A DNA stretch of 64,000 nt, taken from Rikenellaceae bacterium. Its GTDB lineage: Bacteria > Bacteroidota > Bacteroidia > Bacteroidales > Rikenellaceae. Both the position numbers and the translations under genes were made by a program. Positions within the stretch are counted from its first letter, which is position 1. Each line of letters opens with the position of its first letter. The stretch covers positions 1 to 64,000 of the forward strand of contig SUZR01000002.1 in the NCBI GenBank assembly GCA_015059845.1. Direction: 5' to 3'. This document shows, in pieces, positions 25,827-34,851 of this stretch. Below the pieces are notes generated by a model. The model saw only the letters and a list, made by a program, of their open reading frames with translations. It did not search any database and had not been told where the DNA came from.

Positions 25827-25853
25827 CTTTACATTAATATTTAAGTATTTATC

Positions 25854-27419
25854 TTATTTTAGGGTCAACGATACTATTGATTTCGCAGGCAAAACCACCT
25901 CTACACTACCCTTTTTCGATGTAAAAGAGGTAAAATCTTCACACTTCACAACATCGGGGTTCTCAAAGGTGTTATGGGCGTTTATTGTACTGGCCGACAA
26001 AATAGAGCCTTTCACTCCATACTTTTTATCATCATCCAAAGTTATAGATACTCGGCATTCGTTCTCGACATCGACATTTGCAAGCGATATGGTGATTGTC
26101 CCATCTTCGGCACGCGATGCAGTAGCAGAAAGAAGTTCCACCTCACGATTATTCCTATCGCGCAACTTGGCTGATTCGAAGTGCAGAGGCAGATACTCTG
26201 CCCCCTGATGAGTAGCATACATACTGAAAATATAGTATGTAGGGGTTAAAACAATCTCATCATCTCGCGTCAGAATCATCGACTGCAGCACATTTATCAT
26301 CTGCGCTATGTTAGTCATCTTTAAGCGATAAGTATATTTATGGAAGATATTGAACGACAATGCCGCAACCATAGCATCGCGCAGAGTATTCTGCTGATAG
26401 AGATGACCGCGAATCGTTCCAGGCTCCTGATTCCACCACGTGCCCCACTCGTCAAGCAATAAATCTATGCGGCGCGACGGGTCATAACGATCCATAATCT
26501 CACAATGACGCTTTATAACTGTCTCTACTTCTATGCACTTACCCATAGTTGCATACCAATCATCAACATTGAATTGAGTAGCAGAACCCTTATTGTCCCA
26601 ATCCATAACGGCATAATAGTGCAACGACAGAGCGTGCATCCGATTTCCTACGCGACGCATAAGCACATCGGTCCAGTTATAATCGTAATCGCTTGCACCA
26701 CAAGCAATTTTATAGAGGCGATTATCTCCATAATTATTACAGAATGTAGCATAGCGACGATACAAATCCGAATAATATTCAGGTGTCATATGACCACCGC
26801 AACCCCAGTTCTCGTTGCCAACGCCCAGATACTTTACCTTCCACGGCTCTTCACGTCCATTCTTACGGCGAAGATTCGCCATAGGGCTATCGGCATCAGA
26901 GGTCATATACTCAACCCACTTGGACATCTCCTCGACACTTCCACTACCTACATTGGCATTCACATAAGGCTCGCAACCTAACAACTCGCAAAAGTTAAGG
27001 AACTCGTGTGTACCAAAGCTATTGTCCTCAACCGTTCCACCCCAATTGTTATTCACCATCTTGGGACGCAACTCACGCGGACCAATACCATCCATCCAAT
27101 GATATTCGTCTGCAAAACAACCACCAGGCCAACGCAACACAGGAATCTTAAGAGCCTTAAGAGCCTCAAGCACATCTACACGATAACCCTTCTCATTAGG
27201 AATCTCCGAATCTTCACCTACCCAGATTCCGCCATATATACAACGACCAAGATGCTCTGCAAACTGACCATAAATCTCACGGGGAATGATTTGGCCTTGT
27301 TGCGTAGAGTTGTGCAAAGCAATGCGCACAGATGTATTTTTCGGTATCTGACTCTGAGCTTGAGCCATAAGGGATGTAGCCATTACTACAGACACTAAAG
27401 TTAGTAGGATGTTTTTCAT
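25854..27419 (-). CDS. Secreted alpha-L-arabinofuranosidase (GH51)
   Basis: The 521-residue protein has a signal peptide (1-22), then the GH51 barrel: [36 protein letters not shown], the acid/base Glu203 in [11 protein letters not shown] and nucleophile Glu324 in LLDEWGTWW, and a C-terminal beta sandwich. It should release arabinofuranose from arabinan or arabinoxylan pieces in the periplasm or at the surface. It shares its promoter sequence with the downstream fusion gene. Confidence 0.95.
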   Translation of the reverse strand: MKNILLTLVSVVMATSLMAQAQSQIPKNTSVRIALHNSTQQGQIIPREIYGQFAEHLGRCIYGGIWVGEDSEIPNEKGYRVDVLEALKALKIPVLRWPGGCFADEYHWMDGIGPRELRPKMVNNNWGGTVEDNSFGTHEFLNFCELLGCEPYVNANVGSGSVEEMSKWVEYMTSDADSPMANLRRKNGREEPWKVKYLGVGNENWGCGGHMTPEYYSDLYRRYATFCNNYGDNRLYKIACGASDYDYNWTDVLMRRVGNRMHALSLHYYAVMDWDNKGSATQFNVDDWYATMGKCIEVETVIKRHCEIMDRYDPSRRIDLLLDEWGTWWNQEPGTIRGHLYQQNTLRDAMVAALSFNIFHKYTYRLKMTNIAQMINVLQSMILTRDDEIVLTPTYYIFSMYATHQGAEYLPLHFESAKLRDRNNREVELLSATASRAEDGTITISLANVDVENECRVSITLDDDKKYGVKGSILSASTINAHNTFENPDVVKCEDFTSFTSKKGSVEVVLPAKSIVSLTLK

Positions 27420-27449
27420 AAACTAATTATTTTTATATTTAAATGTCTA

Positions 27450-27484
27450 TACAAAGCTAACAATTTATAGGCAGAAGGCCAAAT
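27450..27484 (-). promoter_or_regulatory. Promoter of the GH51 gene
   Basis: The 35 bases are identical to those at 25741-25775, with TTTG, a 20-base spacer and TAGCTTTG. The leader to the ATG is about 25 bases. Confidence 0.88.
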
Positions 27485-27493
27485 AATAATAAA

Positions 27494-27527
27494 CAAAAAA
27501 GTGGTTGCCCAACGGACAACCACTTTT
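27494..27527 (-). terminator. Terminator downstream of dnaK
   Basis: The 11-base stem AAAAGTGGTTG/CAACCACTTTT (27497-27507 with 27517-27527) is followed leftwards by a T-rich tract. Confidence 0.87.
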
Positions 27528-27690
27528 ACTTATCTTACGAGAAAGGATATAAAAATTCTATTCTCTATAAATGTTTATAATGTAGGCTATTTTGAGGATT
27601 GACGCCACTACGAGAAGCGGAGCATACTTGACGTGCGAGCATTCTCGGAGCAAGCAAGACGCCAAAAGAGCCACATTAGAGGCATTTATA
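27528..27690. other. Unexplained spacer between dnaK and its terminator
   Basis: About 160 bases separate the dnaK stop from the terminator. The half next to dnaK (27595-27680) is richer in G and C than the rest, with two copies of GACGCC and a CGAGCATTCTCGGAGC segment with short internal symmetry. I see no coding sense on either strand. It may be an untranslated 3' region or a dispersed repeat. Confidence 0.5.
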
Positions 27691-29598
27691 TTACTTTACC
27701 TCCTCAAACTCTACATCCTCAGGCTGCGCATTCTGCTGCTGACCAGCGTTAGCACCTGCATTCTGCTGTGCGCCACCCTGTGCCTGCTGCTGAGCCTGCT
27801 GTGCAGCATACAAATCCTGCGATGCAGCCTGCCAAGCGGCATTAAGCTCGTTGATAGCAGTGTCGATAGCTGCAACATCCTGATTCTTGTGAGCCTCCTT
27901 AAGCTTAGCGAGTGCGCCCTCGATAGCAGACTTCTTGTCAGCAGGAATCTTATCGCCATACTCCTTGAGCTGCTTCTCGGTAGCGAAGATATTTGAGTCG
28001 GCGGCATTTACCTTATCTACGCGCTCCTTCTCTGCCTTATCCTTCTCCTCGTTAGCCTTAGCCTCGTCACGCATACGCTGAATCTCCTGCTCAGTCAAAC
28101 CAGATGAAGCCTCGATACGAATCTTCTGCTCCTTGCCTGTGCCCTTGTCCTTTGCCGATACGTTCAGGATACCGTTAGCGTCGATATCGAATGTTACCTC
28201 AATCTGGGGAACACCACGGGGAGCTGCGGGGATGCCGTCCAAGTGGAAACGACCGATAGACTTATTGTCGCGTGCCATAGGACGCTCACCCTGGCATACG
28301 TTAATCTCAACAGAAGGCTGGTTATCTGCCGCAGTAGAGAATACCTCGCTCTTGCGTGTGGGGATAGTTGTGTTAGCCTCGATAAGCTTCGTGAAGACAC
28401 CGCCCAAAGTCTCGATACCGAGTGACAAGGGAGTTACATCCAACAAAAGTACATCCTTAACCTCACCGGTCAATACACCACCCTGAATAGCAGCACCGAT
28501 AGCTACAACCTCGTCGGGATTTACTGACTTGTTGGGAGTCTTACCGAAGAACTTCTCTACAATCTGCTGGATAGCGGGGATACGAGTCGAGCCACCCACC
28601 AAGATAACCTCGTCGATATCGCTTGCTGAAAGGCCTGCGTCACGCAATGCAATGCGGCAAGGCTCGATAGTCTTCTGTACCAAGTGGTCGCACAACTGCT
28701 CGAACTTAGCACGTGTAAGCGACATCACCAAGTGCTGGGGAATACCATTTACGGGCATAATGTAGGGGAGGTTAATCTCCGTAGTTGTTGTTGAAGAGAG
28801 CTCAATCTTAGCCTTCTCAGCAGCCTCCTTCAAACGCTGCAACGCCATAGGGTCCTGACGGAGGTCAATACCGTGCTCAGCCTTGAATGCCTCTGCCATA
28901 TAGTCAATCAACACGTGGTCGAAGTCGTCACCACCGAGGTGAGTATCACCATTTGTTGACTTAACCTCAAATACACCATCACCCAACTCCAGGATAGAGA
29001 TATCGAAAGTACCACCACCGAGGTCGTAAACTGCAACCTTCATATCGGCGTCCTTCTTATCCAAACCGTAAGCCAAAGCGGCTGCTGTGGGCTCGTTGAT
29101 GATACGACGTACCTTCAAGCCGGCAATCTCACCTGCCTCCTTTGTAGCCTGACGCTGTGAGTCAGAGAAGTAAGCGGGAACAGTGATAACTGCCTCTGAA
29201 ACCTCCTGACCGAGGTAATCCTCAGCGGTCTTCTTCATCTTCTGAAGGATGATAGCCGAAATCTCCTGCGGAGTGTACTGACGACCATCGATATCCACAC
29301 GGGGTGTGTTGTTGTCGCCACGCACGATAGAATAAGGTGCGCGAGCGATGTCGTTACCTACGTTATCATACTTCTCACCCATAAAGCGCTTGATAGAGAA
29401 CACCGTACGCTTAGGGTTAGTGATAGCCTGACGCTTAGCGGGGTCACCCACCTTACGCTCACCGCCATCGGTGAAAGCCACGATTGAAGGTGTTGTACGA
29501 TGACCCTCAGCGTTAGGAATAACAACGGGCTCGTTACCCTCCATTACAGATACACAAGAGTTGGTAGTACCCAAATCAATACCAATAATCTTTCCCAT
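27691..29598 (-). CDS. dnaK: Chaperone DnaK (Hsp70)
   Basis: The 635-residue protein has the ATPase domain ([16 protein letters not shown] at the start, [29 protein letters not shown]), the substrate-binding domain and the helical lid, then a Gln/Ala-rich tail (about 600-625) ending in EDVEFEEVK. It folds and protects proteins with DnaJ and GrpE, which are not in this window. The upstream region holds repeated CTGCC elements that may control heat-shock response. Codon use suggests high expression. Confidence 0.98.
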   Translation of the reverse strand: MGKIIGIDLGTTNSCVSVMEGNEPVVIPNAEGHRTTPSIVAFTDGGERKVGDPAKRQAITNPKRTVFSIKRFMGEKYDNVGNDIARAPYSIVRGDNNTPRVDIDGRQYTPQEISAIILQKMKKTAEDYLGQEVSEAVITVPAYFSDSQRQATKEAGEIAGLKVRRIINEPTAAALAYGLDKKDADMKVAVYDLGGGTFDISILELGDGVFEVKSTNGDTHLGGDDFDHVLIDYMAEAFKAEHGIDLRQDPMALQRLKEAAEKAKIELSSTTTTEINLPYIMPVNGIPQHLVMSLTRAKFEQLCDHLVQKTIEPCRIALRDAGLSASDIDEVILVGGSTRIPAIQQIVEKFFGKTPNKSVNPDEVVAIGAAIQGGVLTGEVKDVLLLDVTPLSLGIETLGGVFTKLIEANTTIPTRKSEVFSTAADNQPSVEINVCQGERPMARDNKSIGRFHLDGIPAAPRGVPQIEVTFDIDANGILNVSAKDKGTGKEQKIRIEASSGLTEQEIQRMRDEAKANEEKDKAEKERVDKVNAADSNIFATEKQLKEYGDKIPADKKSAIEGALAKLKEAHKNQDVAAIDTAINELNAAWQAASQDLYAAQQAQQQAQGGAQQNAGANAGQQQNAQPEDVEFEEVK

Positions 29599-29903
29599 AA
29601 TCTAAAATTTTTATTTGTTTTTATTTTATTTTCTCATTTTTGCTTGTCGGCCATGTCGTCCGACGCTTTAGATATGAACAAAGGTTATACCAAACACAAA
29701 ATATGCCGAAAAACCCTAAATATGGCGTAAAAGACTGCCAAACGGGGTCATAAATCTGCCATTTTGTCTGCCATAAGGCAGTCGCAAATTGTGGTATGAC
29801 ATAATTTTATTACGCAAAAGACATAAAAAAAGAGGAGTCAAACAAAAATGTTGACATCCTCCTATACTGAGAAAATGTATAACAATCGCTTCTATCAAAT
29901 CAT
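29599..29903 (-). promoter_or_regulatory. dnaK upstream region with repeated CTGCC/GGCAG elements
   Basis: The region carries CTGCCA at 29735-29740, 29756-29761 and 29768-29773 and the inverse GGCAG at 29777-29781, so that CTGCCATAAGGCAG (29768-29781) is a dyad. A GTCAT/ATGAC pair encloses the cluster. An imperfect -7 box (AACCTTTG on the minus strand, about 29679-29686) is closer to the gene. No CIRCE element was seen. The cluster may bind a heat-shock regulator. The terminator at 29825-29862 closes the plug-protein operon that precedes it on this strand, reading leftwards. Confidence 0.45.
29825..29862 (-). terminator. Terminator after the plug-protein operon
   Basis: The interrupted stem GAGGA/TCCTC plus GTCAA/TTGAC (about 29832-29862) is followed leftwards by seven T. 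Confidence 0.82.
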
Positions 29904-30578
29904 CTATCTTGAGCGCGTCTTGACTGAAATCACGCCATTTGCGCCGCGCATACCATACAGGCCGCCCTCCTTCAATATTGTCACCGTCTCAACATCATAG
30001 ACGCTAACCATCGAGAGGTCCTCAACCTCAGCCCCATCGACCAGAATCAACGGCTTTGAGCTTAGGTTTATAGAGTTACGGCCGCGGAGAGTCAACTCGC
30101 CATTTGTACGCATCATTCCCGGCACGCGGCTTATCAGGATTGACTCCAAATCGGGATTCACACTCTGGCGCAGCTCCTCACCCGTAATGATATTATAATT
30201 AGAGTTATACTCACGACGCTTTACGTAACCATAACCCACATCCAGCAACGCTGGGCACTCGTCTGCCGCAGCAATGCGCTGGTCGATAATCATCACGCTC
30301 AAACTCTTACGCTCGCCCACGGGCATCTCCACACGAAAACCTCTACGAGAGAAGACCAGCGTCTCCATCTCGTCCACATTGAGCAATCCGAAACGACCTT
30401 TTTTGTCGGTCACCGTACGTCTTTCGGTACCCTTCACCCAAACATTCACACGCGCCATACCCTTTCCTGTGGCATCTATCACCATACCATTAAAGGGCAC
30501 ATCGTCCGACCTATACTGTGCAGAGGCCGTCGCACAATAGGCAATCGCAATAGCACAAAGCAACATTAATCGTTTCAT
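29904..30578 (-). CDS. Barrel-less SusC/TonB-receptor plug protein, copy 4 of 4
   Basis: The 224-residue protein has a signal peptide (1-20, ending ATASA), a carboxypeptidase-regulatory-like beta sandwich (about 26-100, VPFNGMVIDATGKGMARVNV, TDKKGRFGL) and a TonB-receptor plug-like domain (about 110-224: YGYVKRREY, PDLESILISRVPG, KPLILVDGAEVEDL, GLYGMRGANGVISVKTR). It stops just where a SusC protein would enter its 22-strand barrel. It is last in an operon of four similar genes. Function is unknown; a role in TonB contact or in binding partner lipoproteins is only inference. Confidence 0.85.
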   Translation of the reverse strand: MKRLMLLCAIAIAYCATASAQYRSDDVPFNGMVIDATGKGMARVNVWVKGTERRTVTDKKGRFGLLNVDEMETLVFSRRGFRVEMPVGERKSLSVMIIDQRIAAADECPALLDVGYGYVKRREYNSNYNIITGEELRQSVNPDLESILISRVPGMMRTNGELTLRGRNSINLSSKPLILVDGAEVEDLSMVSVYDVETVTILKEGGLYGMRGANGVISVKTRSR

Positions 30579-30590
30579 AGCTCCTAAAAT

Positions 30591-31271
30591 TTATCTTGTT
30601 CTTAACTTGATAGAGATTACACCATTAGCGCCTCGCACACCGTACGAACTTGCACTCTTAATAACCTCTACCGTCTCCACTTCCTGAATGCTTACCGCCG
30701 AGAGGCTCGACACCTCCGAGCCATCAACCAAAATCAACGCTTGAGATGAAGAGTTCACCGAGCCCACACCACGAATTACAATCTCTCCATTCATCTTCGT
30801 GAGGCCTGGCACACGTGCCAACAACGCCTGCTCGAGGTCGGTCTGATGCGTACGTCTTAAATCCTCTCCAAGCACCACGCCCGAAGGAAGAATCTCGCGG
30901 CGTTTGACAAAGCGAAAGCCCGCATCCTCAAGCTCCTTGCTATCCTGCACCTCCACGACCTTGCCCGCATCAACCACAATCTTCAAACTGCGGTATCCCG
31001 CTACATCGACCGTAACATTATCAATACCCTTCTGGGAGATAATGAATTTAGCTCCTTCGGCAATATTTGTAAGTCCAAAGCGGCCCTGTTTATCGGTTAT
31101 GGCATATTTGATGCTACCCTCAACGCTCACCTTCACGCGAGCAATTCCAACACCCTGTTTATCAACTACAACACCATTAAAAGGCACATCTGCACTCTGT
31201 GCAAAAGCCGTAGTTGCGACAAACATTGCCACACATAGCAAGCTGTAAAACTTCTTATACAGTTTTTTCAC
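30591..31271 (-). CDS. Barrel-less SusC/TonB-receptor plug protein, copy 3 of 4
   Basis: This 226-residue protein has the same layout: signal peptide (1-24), VPFNGVVVDKQGVGIARVKV and TDKQGRFGL sandwich, then FRFVKRREI, DLEQALLARVPG, GVGSVNSSSQALILVDGSEV and the terminal SYGVRGANGVISIKLRTR. It differs from its neighbours mostly between these blocks. It starts 2 bases after copy 2 and ends 12 bases before copy 4, so the genes are co-transcribed. Confidence 0.85.
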   Translation of the reverse strand: MKKLYKKFYSLLCVAMFVATTAFAQSADVPFNGVVVDKQGVGIARVKVSVEGSIKYAITDKQGRFGLTNIAEGAKFIISQKGIDNVTVDVAGYRSLKIVVDAGKVVEVQDSKELEDAGFRFVKRREILPSGVVLGEDLRRTHQTDLEQALLARVPGLTKMNGEIVIRGVGSVNSSSQALILVDGSEVSSLSAVSIQEVETVEVIKSASSYGVRGANGVISIKLRTR

Positions 31272-31273
31272 CG

Positions 31274-31954
31274 TTACAACGACCTAAGTTTCACCTCGAT
31301 AACACCAGCAAAGCCACGCAAACCGTAGGCGCTGGTACCATCCTTGTTAACAATTACACACTCCACCTCCTTGATGTTCACACCAGAGAAATCGGGCACC
31401 TGCATACCATCGACCATAAGCAGAGTCTTGGGCTCGGCATTTGCCGAATAAAAACCTCTAAACTGCAACGTACCGTCGGCATTTCTCACAAGGCTTGACA
31501 CGCGGCTCAGCAATGCCGTCTCAAGGTCTGTATGGTTACTGCGACGCAGCTCCTCACCCGAGATATATCCCGACGATGTACTCTGCTCGCGCTTACGCAC
31601 ATAGTTAAAGCCCCAATCCTCCAACTCCTGCGAGCGCTGGGCGTCAGTAAGTTGTCCATTGTCAACAACAATCTTCAGGCTCTTGCGGCCCGAAATAGGC
31701 ACCCTCAAATCATCAATGCTCCTATGCGACAGGTTCAAGACCGCATCCTTCGGCACATTTGTCAAACCAAAACGACCGTGCTTGTCTGTAGTTGTTCGCT
31801 TCTCATTTCCGGGAATCGTAATCTTCACCTTAGTATAAGGATTTCCGTTACTATCCACAATCAAACCATTGAATGGCACATCCTCCAACTGCTGCGCAAA
31901 AGCAGTTACGGCAGAAGCCGCAACGGCAAGCACAAACATCAAAAACTTTTTCAT
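31274..31954 (-). CDS. Barrel-less SusC/TonB-receptor plug protein, copy 2 of 4
   Basis: The 226-residue protein is the most diverged copy. It has a signal peptide (1-21), VPFNGLIVDSNGNPYTKVKI, TDKHGRFGL, FNYVRKREQ, DLETALLSRVSSLV, KTLLMVDGMQVPDF and SAYGLRGFAGVIEVKLR, where Ala-Asn of the usual GANGVI is Phe-Ala. The start at 31954 (MKKFLMF) begins the signal peptide; the frame is open four codons further. Eleven bases separate it from copy 1. Confidence 0.84.
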   Translation of the reverse strand: MKKFLMFVLAVAASAVTAFAQQLEDVPFNGLIVDSNGNPYTKVKITIPGNEKRTTTDKHGRFGLTNVPKDAVLNLSHRSIDDLRVPISGRKSLKIVVDNGQLTDAQRSQELEDWGFNYVRKREQSTSSGYISGEELRRSNHTDLETALLSRVSSLVRNADGTLQFRGFYSANAEPKTLLMVDGMQVPDFSGVNIKEVECVIVNKDGTSAYGLRGFAGVIEVKLRSL

Positions 31955-31965
31955 TGTATAAAACA

Positions 31966-32640
31966 TTATCTTAATCTAACTACTATCACGCCATTAGCTC
32001 CTCGCTGGCCATACATTCCGCCATCTTTATGTACCGTAACTGTTGCCACATCTTCCACGCTGATATTTGTCAATGTAGATGCCTCAACTCCATCCACTAT
32101 CAGCAACGGGGCAGAGCTGAAAGCCAGAGAGTTACTCCCTCGTAAATTCAGTTCTCCGTTTAACTTAGTCAATCCTGCCACACGTCCCAGAAGTGCTGTT
32201 TCAAGGTCCTGAGAGGGATTCTCCTTACACAACTCCTCTCCGGTAATAACCCCGTAGCTCGAATTAAACTCACGACGTTTGACATATCCTATACCCAAAT
32301 CGACCAACTCCTGCGACTCAGTAGCCTCCGAGATTGCCTCGCCGATAAGCATCACGCGCAAACTTCGGCGACCATTGACCTCAACCTCAATCTTTGCTCC
32401 CTTTCGGCGAAACACGAGTACTGCATCATCGGCCAGGTCGGTCAGACCAAAACGCCCCTGCTTGTCGGTTACGGTTCGCTTCTCCGAGTCTTTAACCTCA
32501 ACTCTCATACGAGCAATACCCTTACCCTGTCCATCCAGCACAAGGCCATTAAACGGCACTCCCGAAGTTTGTTGTTCTTGCGCAGAAGCGTTAAACCCAA
32601 AAGCCAGAATCATTAATATTACCAAAAGAACTCTTTTCAT
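31966..32640 (-). CDS. Barrel-less SusC/TonB-receptor plug protein, copy 1 of 4
   Basis: This is the first gene of the operon, 224 residues from MKRVLLVILMILAFGFNASA, which is a signal peptide. The pattern is as in the other copies: VPFNGLVLDGQGKGIARMRV, TDKQGRFGL, IGYVKRREF, DLETALLGRVAGL, SAPLLIVDGVEAS and GMYGQRGANGVIVVRLR. The frame runs up to 32676 but the extra codons overlap the upstream terminator. No full promoter is visible between terminator and start, so read-through from the HTH gene is possible. Confidence 0.85.
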   Translation of the reverse strand: MKRVLLVILMILAFGFNASAQEQQTSGVPFNGLVLDGQGKGIARMRVEVKDSEKRTVTDKQGRFGLTDLADDAVLVFRRKGAKIEVEVNGRRSLRVMLIGEAISEATESQELVDLGIGYVKRREFNSSYGVITGEELCKENPSQDLETALLGRVAGLTKLNGELNLRGSNSLAFSSAPLLIVDGVEASTLTNISVEDVATVTVHKDGGMYGQRGANGVIVVRLR

Positions 32641-32665
32641 ATGCTTCCCACACAAATTTCTGAAA

Positions 32666-32708
32666 ACAAAAAGCACCGGAATCCGACGGAATGGTCGGCT
32701 CCGATGCT
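32666..32708 (-). terminator. Terminator between the HTH gene and the plug operon
   Basis: The stem AGCACCGGA/TCCGATGCT (32672-32680 with 32700-32708, one wobble pair) with an inner CCGA/TCGG pair is followed leftwards by a T-rich tract. It may act as an attenuator for the plug genes. Confidence 0.75.
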
Positions 32709-32738
32709 GAATTAAACTTTAATAAGTAATAAAATATT

Positions 32739-32984
32739 TTACTTATTCTCGTTCAAAATGCGCATTGCCGCATCGAGAATAGCCGTATCATCCAAGGTAA
32801 CGACACCGCCATCGGGGCCCTGCTCGATATGGATACCAGAACAAGCCTTGGCATCGAGGTGCTTGCCACCGAAATAGTTGCGTACTGTTTCTACATCAAT
32901 TCCAAGCTCGTCAGCAATACGCTGAGAGCTACCACTGGGCAACTTGTCTTTAATACGACGCAATTCGTTAAATGTGATAATCAT
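32739..32984 (-). CDS. Small HTH-type DNA-binding protein
   Basis: The 81-residue protein has a helix-turn-helix-like N-terminus (SQRIADELGIDVETVRNYF, residues 20-38), then a short beta part with IHIEQGPDGGVVTLDDT and a final helix. Small proteins of this form are common in Bacteroidales and are annotated only as DNA-binding. Lying just upstream of the plug operon on the same strand, it could regulate it, but that is inference. Confidence 0.75.
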   Translation of the reverse strand: MIITFNELRRIKDKLPSGSSQRIADELGIDVETVRNYFGGKHLDAKACSGIHIEQGPDGGVVTLDDTAILDAAMRILNENK

Positions 32985-33105
32985 AATGAAACTATTTTTA
33001 GGTTTATGTTTGTTAGTTTTCTGTACGTAGAAGCGTTAACATCTTCTTCGCATTATAAAATTACAAATATTTTTTTTAACTACAAAATTTCCGCATAAAA
33101 AAGTC

Positions 33106-33142
33106 AAAAAAAAGAGGATTATCCCCATTCGGACAATCCTCT
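33106..33142 (-). terminator. Terminator after the Tyr/Asn/Gly-rich lipoprotein gene
   Basis: The stem GAGGATT/AATCCTC with inner TCC/GGA (33114-33142) is followed leftwards by eight T. Confidence 0.88.
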
Positions 33143-33179
33143 TATGCTATTTTATATCGTTTTTATTATAGCCTCATAA

Positions 33180-34814
33180 TTACTCGCTCTTATCGCGCGG
33201 CTCGACATACACCTGCCAGATAAGCGGAGTGTAAGGCAGCACCTCGGTTGTGATGGTAGGACCAGACTCCTCTTCCTCGCTCATTCCATAAGAGTTATTA
33301 TATAGGTTATTATAATAGTAGCTATCGTAGTAGTTATTGTAGTAGCCGCCATAACCGCCGTAGCCACCCATCATACCGCCCATACCGCCATAATAACCGT
33401 TGTAGTAGTTATTATAGTAGCTGTTGCCATAATAGCTATTATAATAGTTGTAGTAATTATAGTAGTCATAATAACTGCTACCCGACGATGATGACGAGCT
33501 ACCTGTCACACCCGTAGCACCATAGGCATTTGACGATACGGTGAGAATTGCATTCCACGCTCCGAGTTTGAGGTGCGGAATGGCATAGTTCCAAGCGTCC
33601 ACATAGCTGCTATCCGAGGTATCATCCTCATTTAGCGAGAACTCGATAGGCGTAGCCTCATCCGTTACGCTCTCCTCGTAGTCATTGCCATAGACAATCT
33701 TCTTAATCTCGGGGATATTGGTATCTATCACAAAACCATCAAGCAAGCGTGCAACATACCAAACATCGGCAATAGAAACAGAGTCGGCAGGCTCAGCATC
33801 TGCAGGGTGCAATCCCTCGCCAAACTTCTTGAGCAACACCTTGTCAATCTCCTGATTTATCTGTGCAAGAGACTTTGTGCCGTAAATCTTACCTATTTTA
33901 TACTCAGTCTGACCTGTGTACATCAAAGTATCCTGTCGCAAGCAGTTATACTCAAGCTGCTGCTTGGGAGTGTAGAGATAGTTCACATACAAACCTGCGA
34001 TAGAATCCACAGGCATATGCCACTGATTATCATATACAACCTCCTCTTTCTCGGTACTCTCCTCCGAGTCATCACCGCGAGTAATCATCGGGCGCATATA
34101 GCTACGACGCAGACGCGACTGCTCCTCGGCCTCCTCCTTATTCTCCGGAATGGGAGCCAAACCACCATTAGCCTCAGCAAAGGCGCGTACCCACTTATCC
34201 TCATACTCTACGGGATTTGTCACGTGACCCCAAACCGTAATATCGGCAATCATAGGACGATTGGCATCGAGCTTATACTGTCCCTCATAACCACCGTCGC
34301 CCGAAAGACCATCATCACCCGCAGCCACCGATGAAGGCAGGTAGAGGCGCATCTTGGTGCCATAGCGAGCCGAGTACTCCTTTCCGCCGATATTCAACTT
34401 ATTACGCATTGAGAGATATGTACCCTCCGGCAAGCTCGACGAGTTCTCCTCACCGCAGAAAAGAAAATAGGGAACATAGTGCGTATAATCCGTGTAAGAG
34501 TCCTGCATACGTGCCAGCTCCGAGTTACGTGTCAAAACCACATTACCAGCCAAATCGCGGCAGGTGACATCAAACCAGAGCCACGCATTGTGATAACGCA
34601 CAGGAACACTGTCGGCAACACCCTCGTCCAAAATCTCCACATAATAACCGCCATTGGGCTGGTAGTTATTAATCAACTCGGGACGGTGTATCTTAATCCA
34701 CTCTTCGAGAGCAATAGCCTCCATCTCCTCATAGCTGAGCGTAACAGACTCCACGCATGAGCCACAAGCAAAGGCCACGCATATCAGACAAAACAGACGA
34801 TTCAAAAATCTCAT
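33180..34814 (-). CDS. Lipoprotein with FKBP-like N-terminal half and Tyr/Asn/Gly-rich tract
   Basis: From the signal-peptide Met at 34814 the protein has 544 residues, with a lipobox ending in CGSC (Cys near 20). The N-terminal half (about 40-200) shows weak FKBP-like features and is partnered by an FKBP-like lipoprotein gene 37 bases upstream. The C-terminal part has a Ser run and a ~65-residue tract of almost only Tyr, Asn, Gly, Ser and Asp, with GGMGGMMGGYGGYGG in its middle, before a final folded-looking strand (LPYTPLIWQVYVEP). The tract resembles prion-like or surface-adhesive low-complexity sequence. I do not recognise a named family; the lipid anchor suggests the outer membrane. Confidence 0.75.
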   Translation of the reverse strand: MRFLNRLFCLICVAFACGSCVESVTLSYEEMEAIALEEWIKIHRPELINNYQPNGGYYVEILDEGVADSVPVRYHNAWLWFDVTCRDLAGNVVLTRNSELARMQDSYTDYTHYVPYFLFCGEENSSSLPEGTYLSMRNKLNIGGKEYSARYGTKMRLYLPSSVAAGDDGLSGDGGYEGQYKLDANRPMIADITVWGHVTNPVEYEDKWVRAFAEANGGLAPIPENKEEAEEQSRLRRSYMRPMITRGDDSEESTEKEEVVYDNQWHMPVDSIAGLYVNYLYTPKQQLEYNCLRQDTLMYTGQTEYKIGKIYGTKSLAQINQEIDKVLLKKFGEGLHPADAEPADSVSIADVWYVARLLDGFVIDTNIPEIKKIVYGNDYEESVTDEATPIEFSLNEDDTSDSSYVDAWNYAIPHLKLGAWNAILTVSSNAYGATGVTGSSSSSSGSSYYDYYNYYNYYNSYYGNSYYNNYYNGYYGGMGGMMGGYGGYGGYYNNYYDSYYYNNLYNNSYGMSEEEESGPTITTEVLPYTPLIWQVYVEPRDKSE

Positions 34815-34851
34815 ATCTATAAATGTTCTTTTCTCTATTATCTTTCCAAAC

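Noticed and set aside
27592..27996. Plus-strand frame of 134 residues over the dnaK end
   Set aside because: It is low-complexity Leu-rich sequence, the antisense of the Gln/Ala-rich DnaK tail.
29599..29903. CIRCE operator for HrcA before dnaK
   Set aside because: No TTAGCACTC / GAGTGCTAA pair was found in the region.
29904..32640. Plug-only genes as pieces of one broken SusC gene
   Set aside because: Each has its own signal peptide, near-equal length and the same end point; no barrel sequence occurs between or after them.
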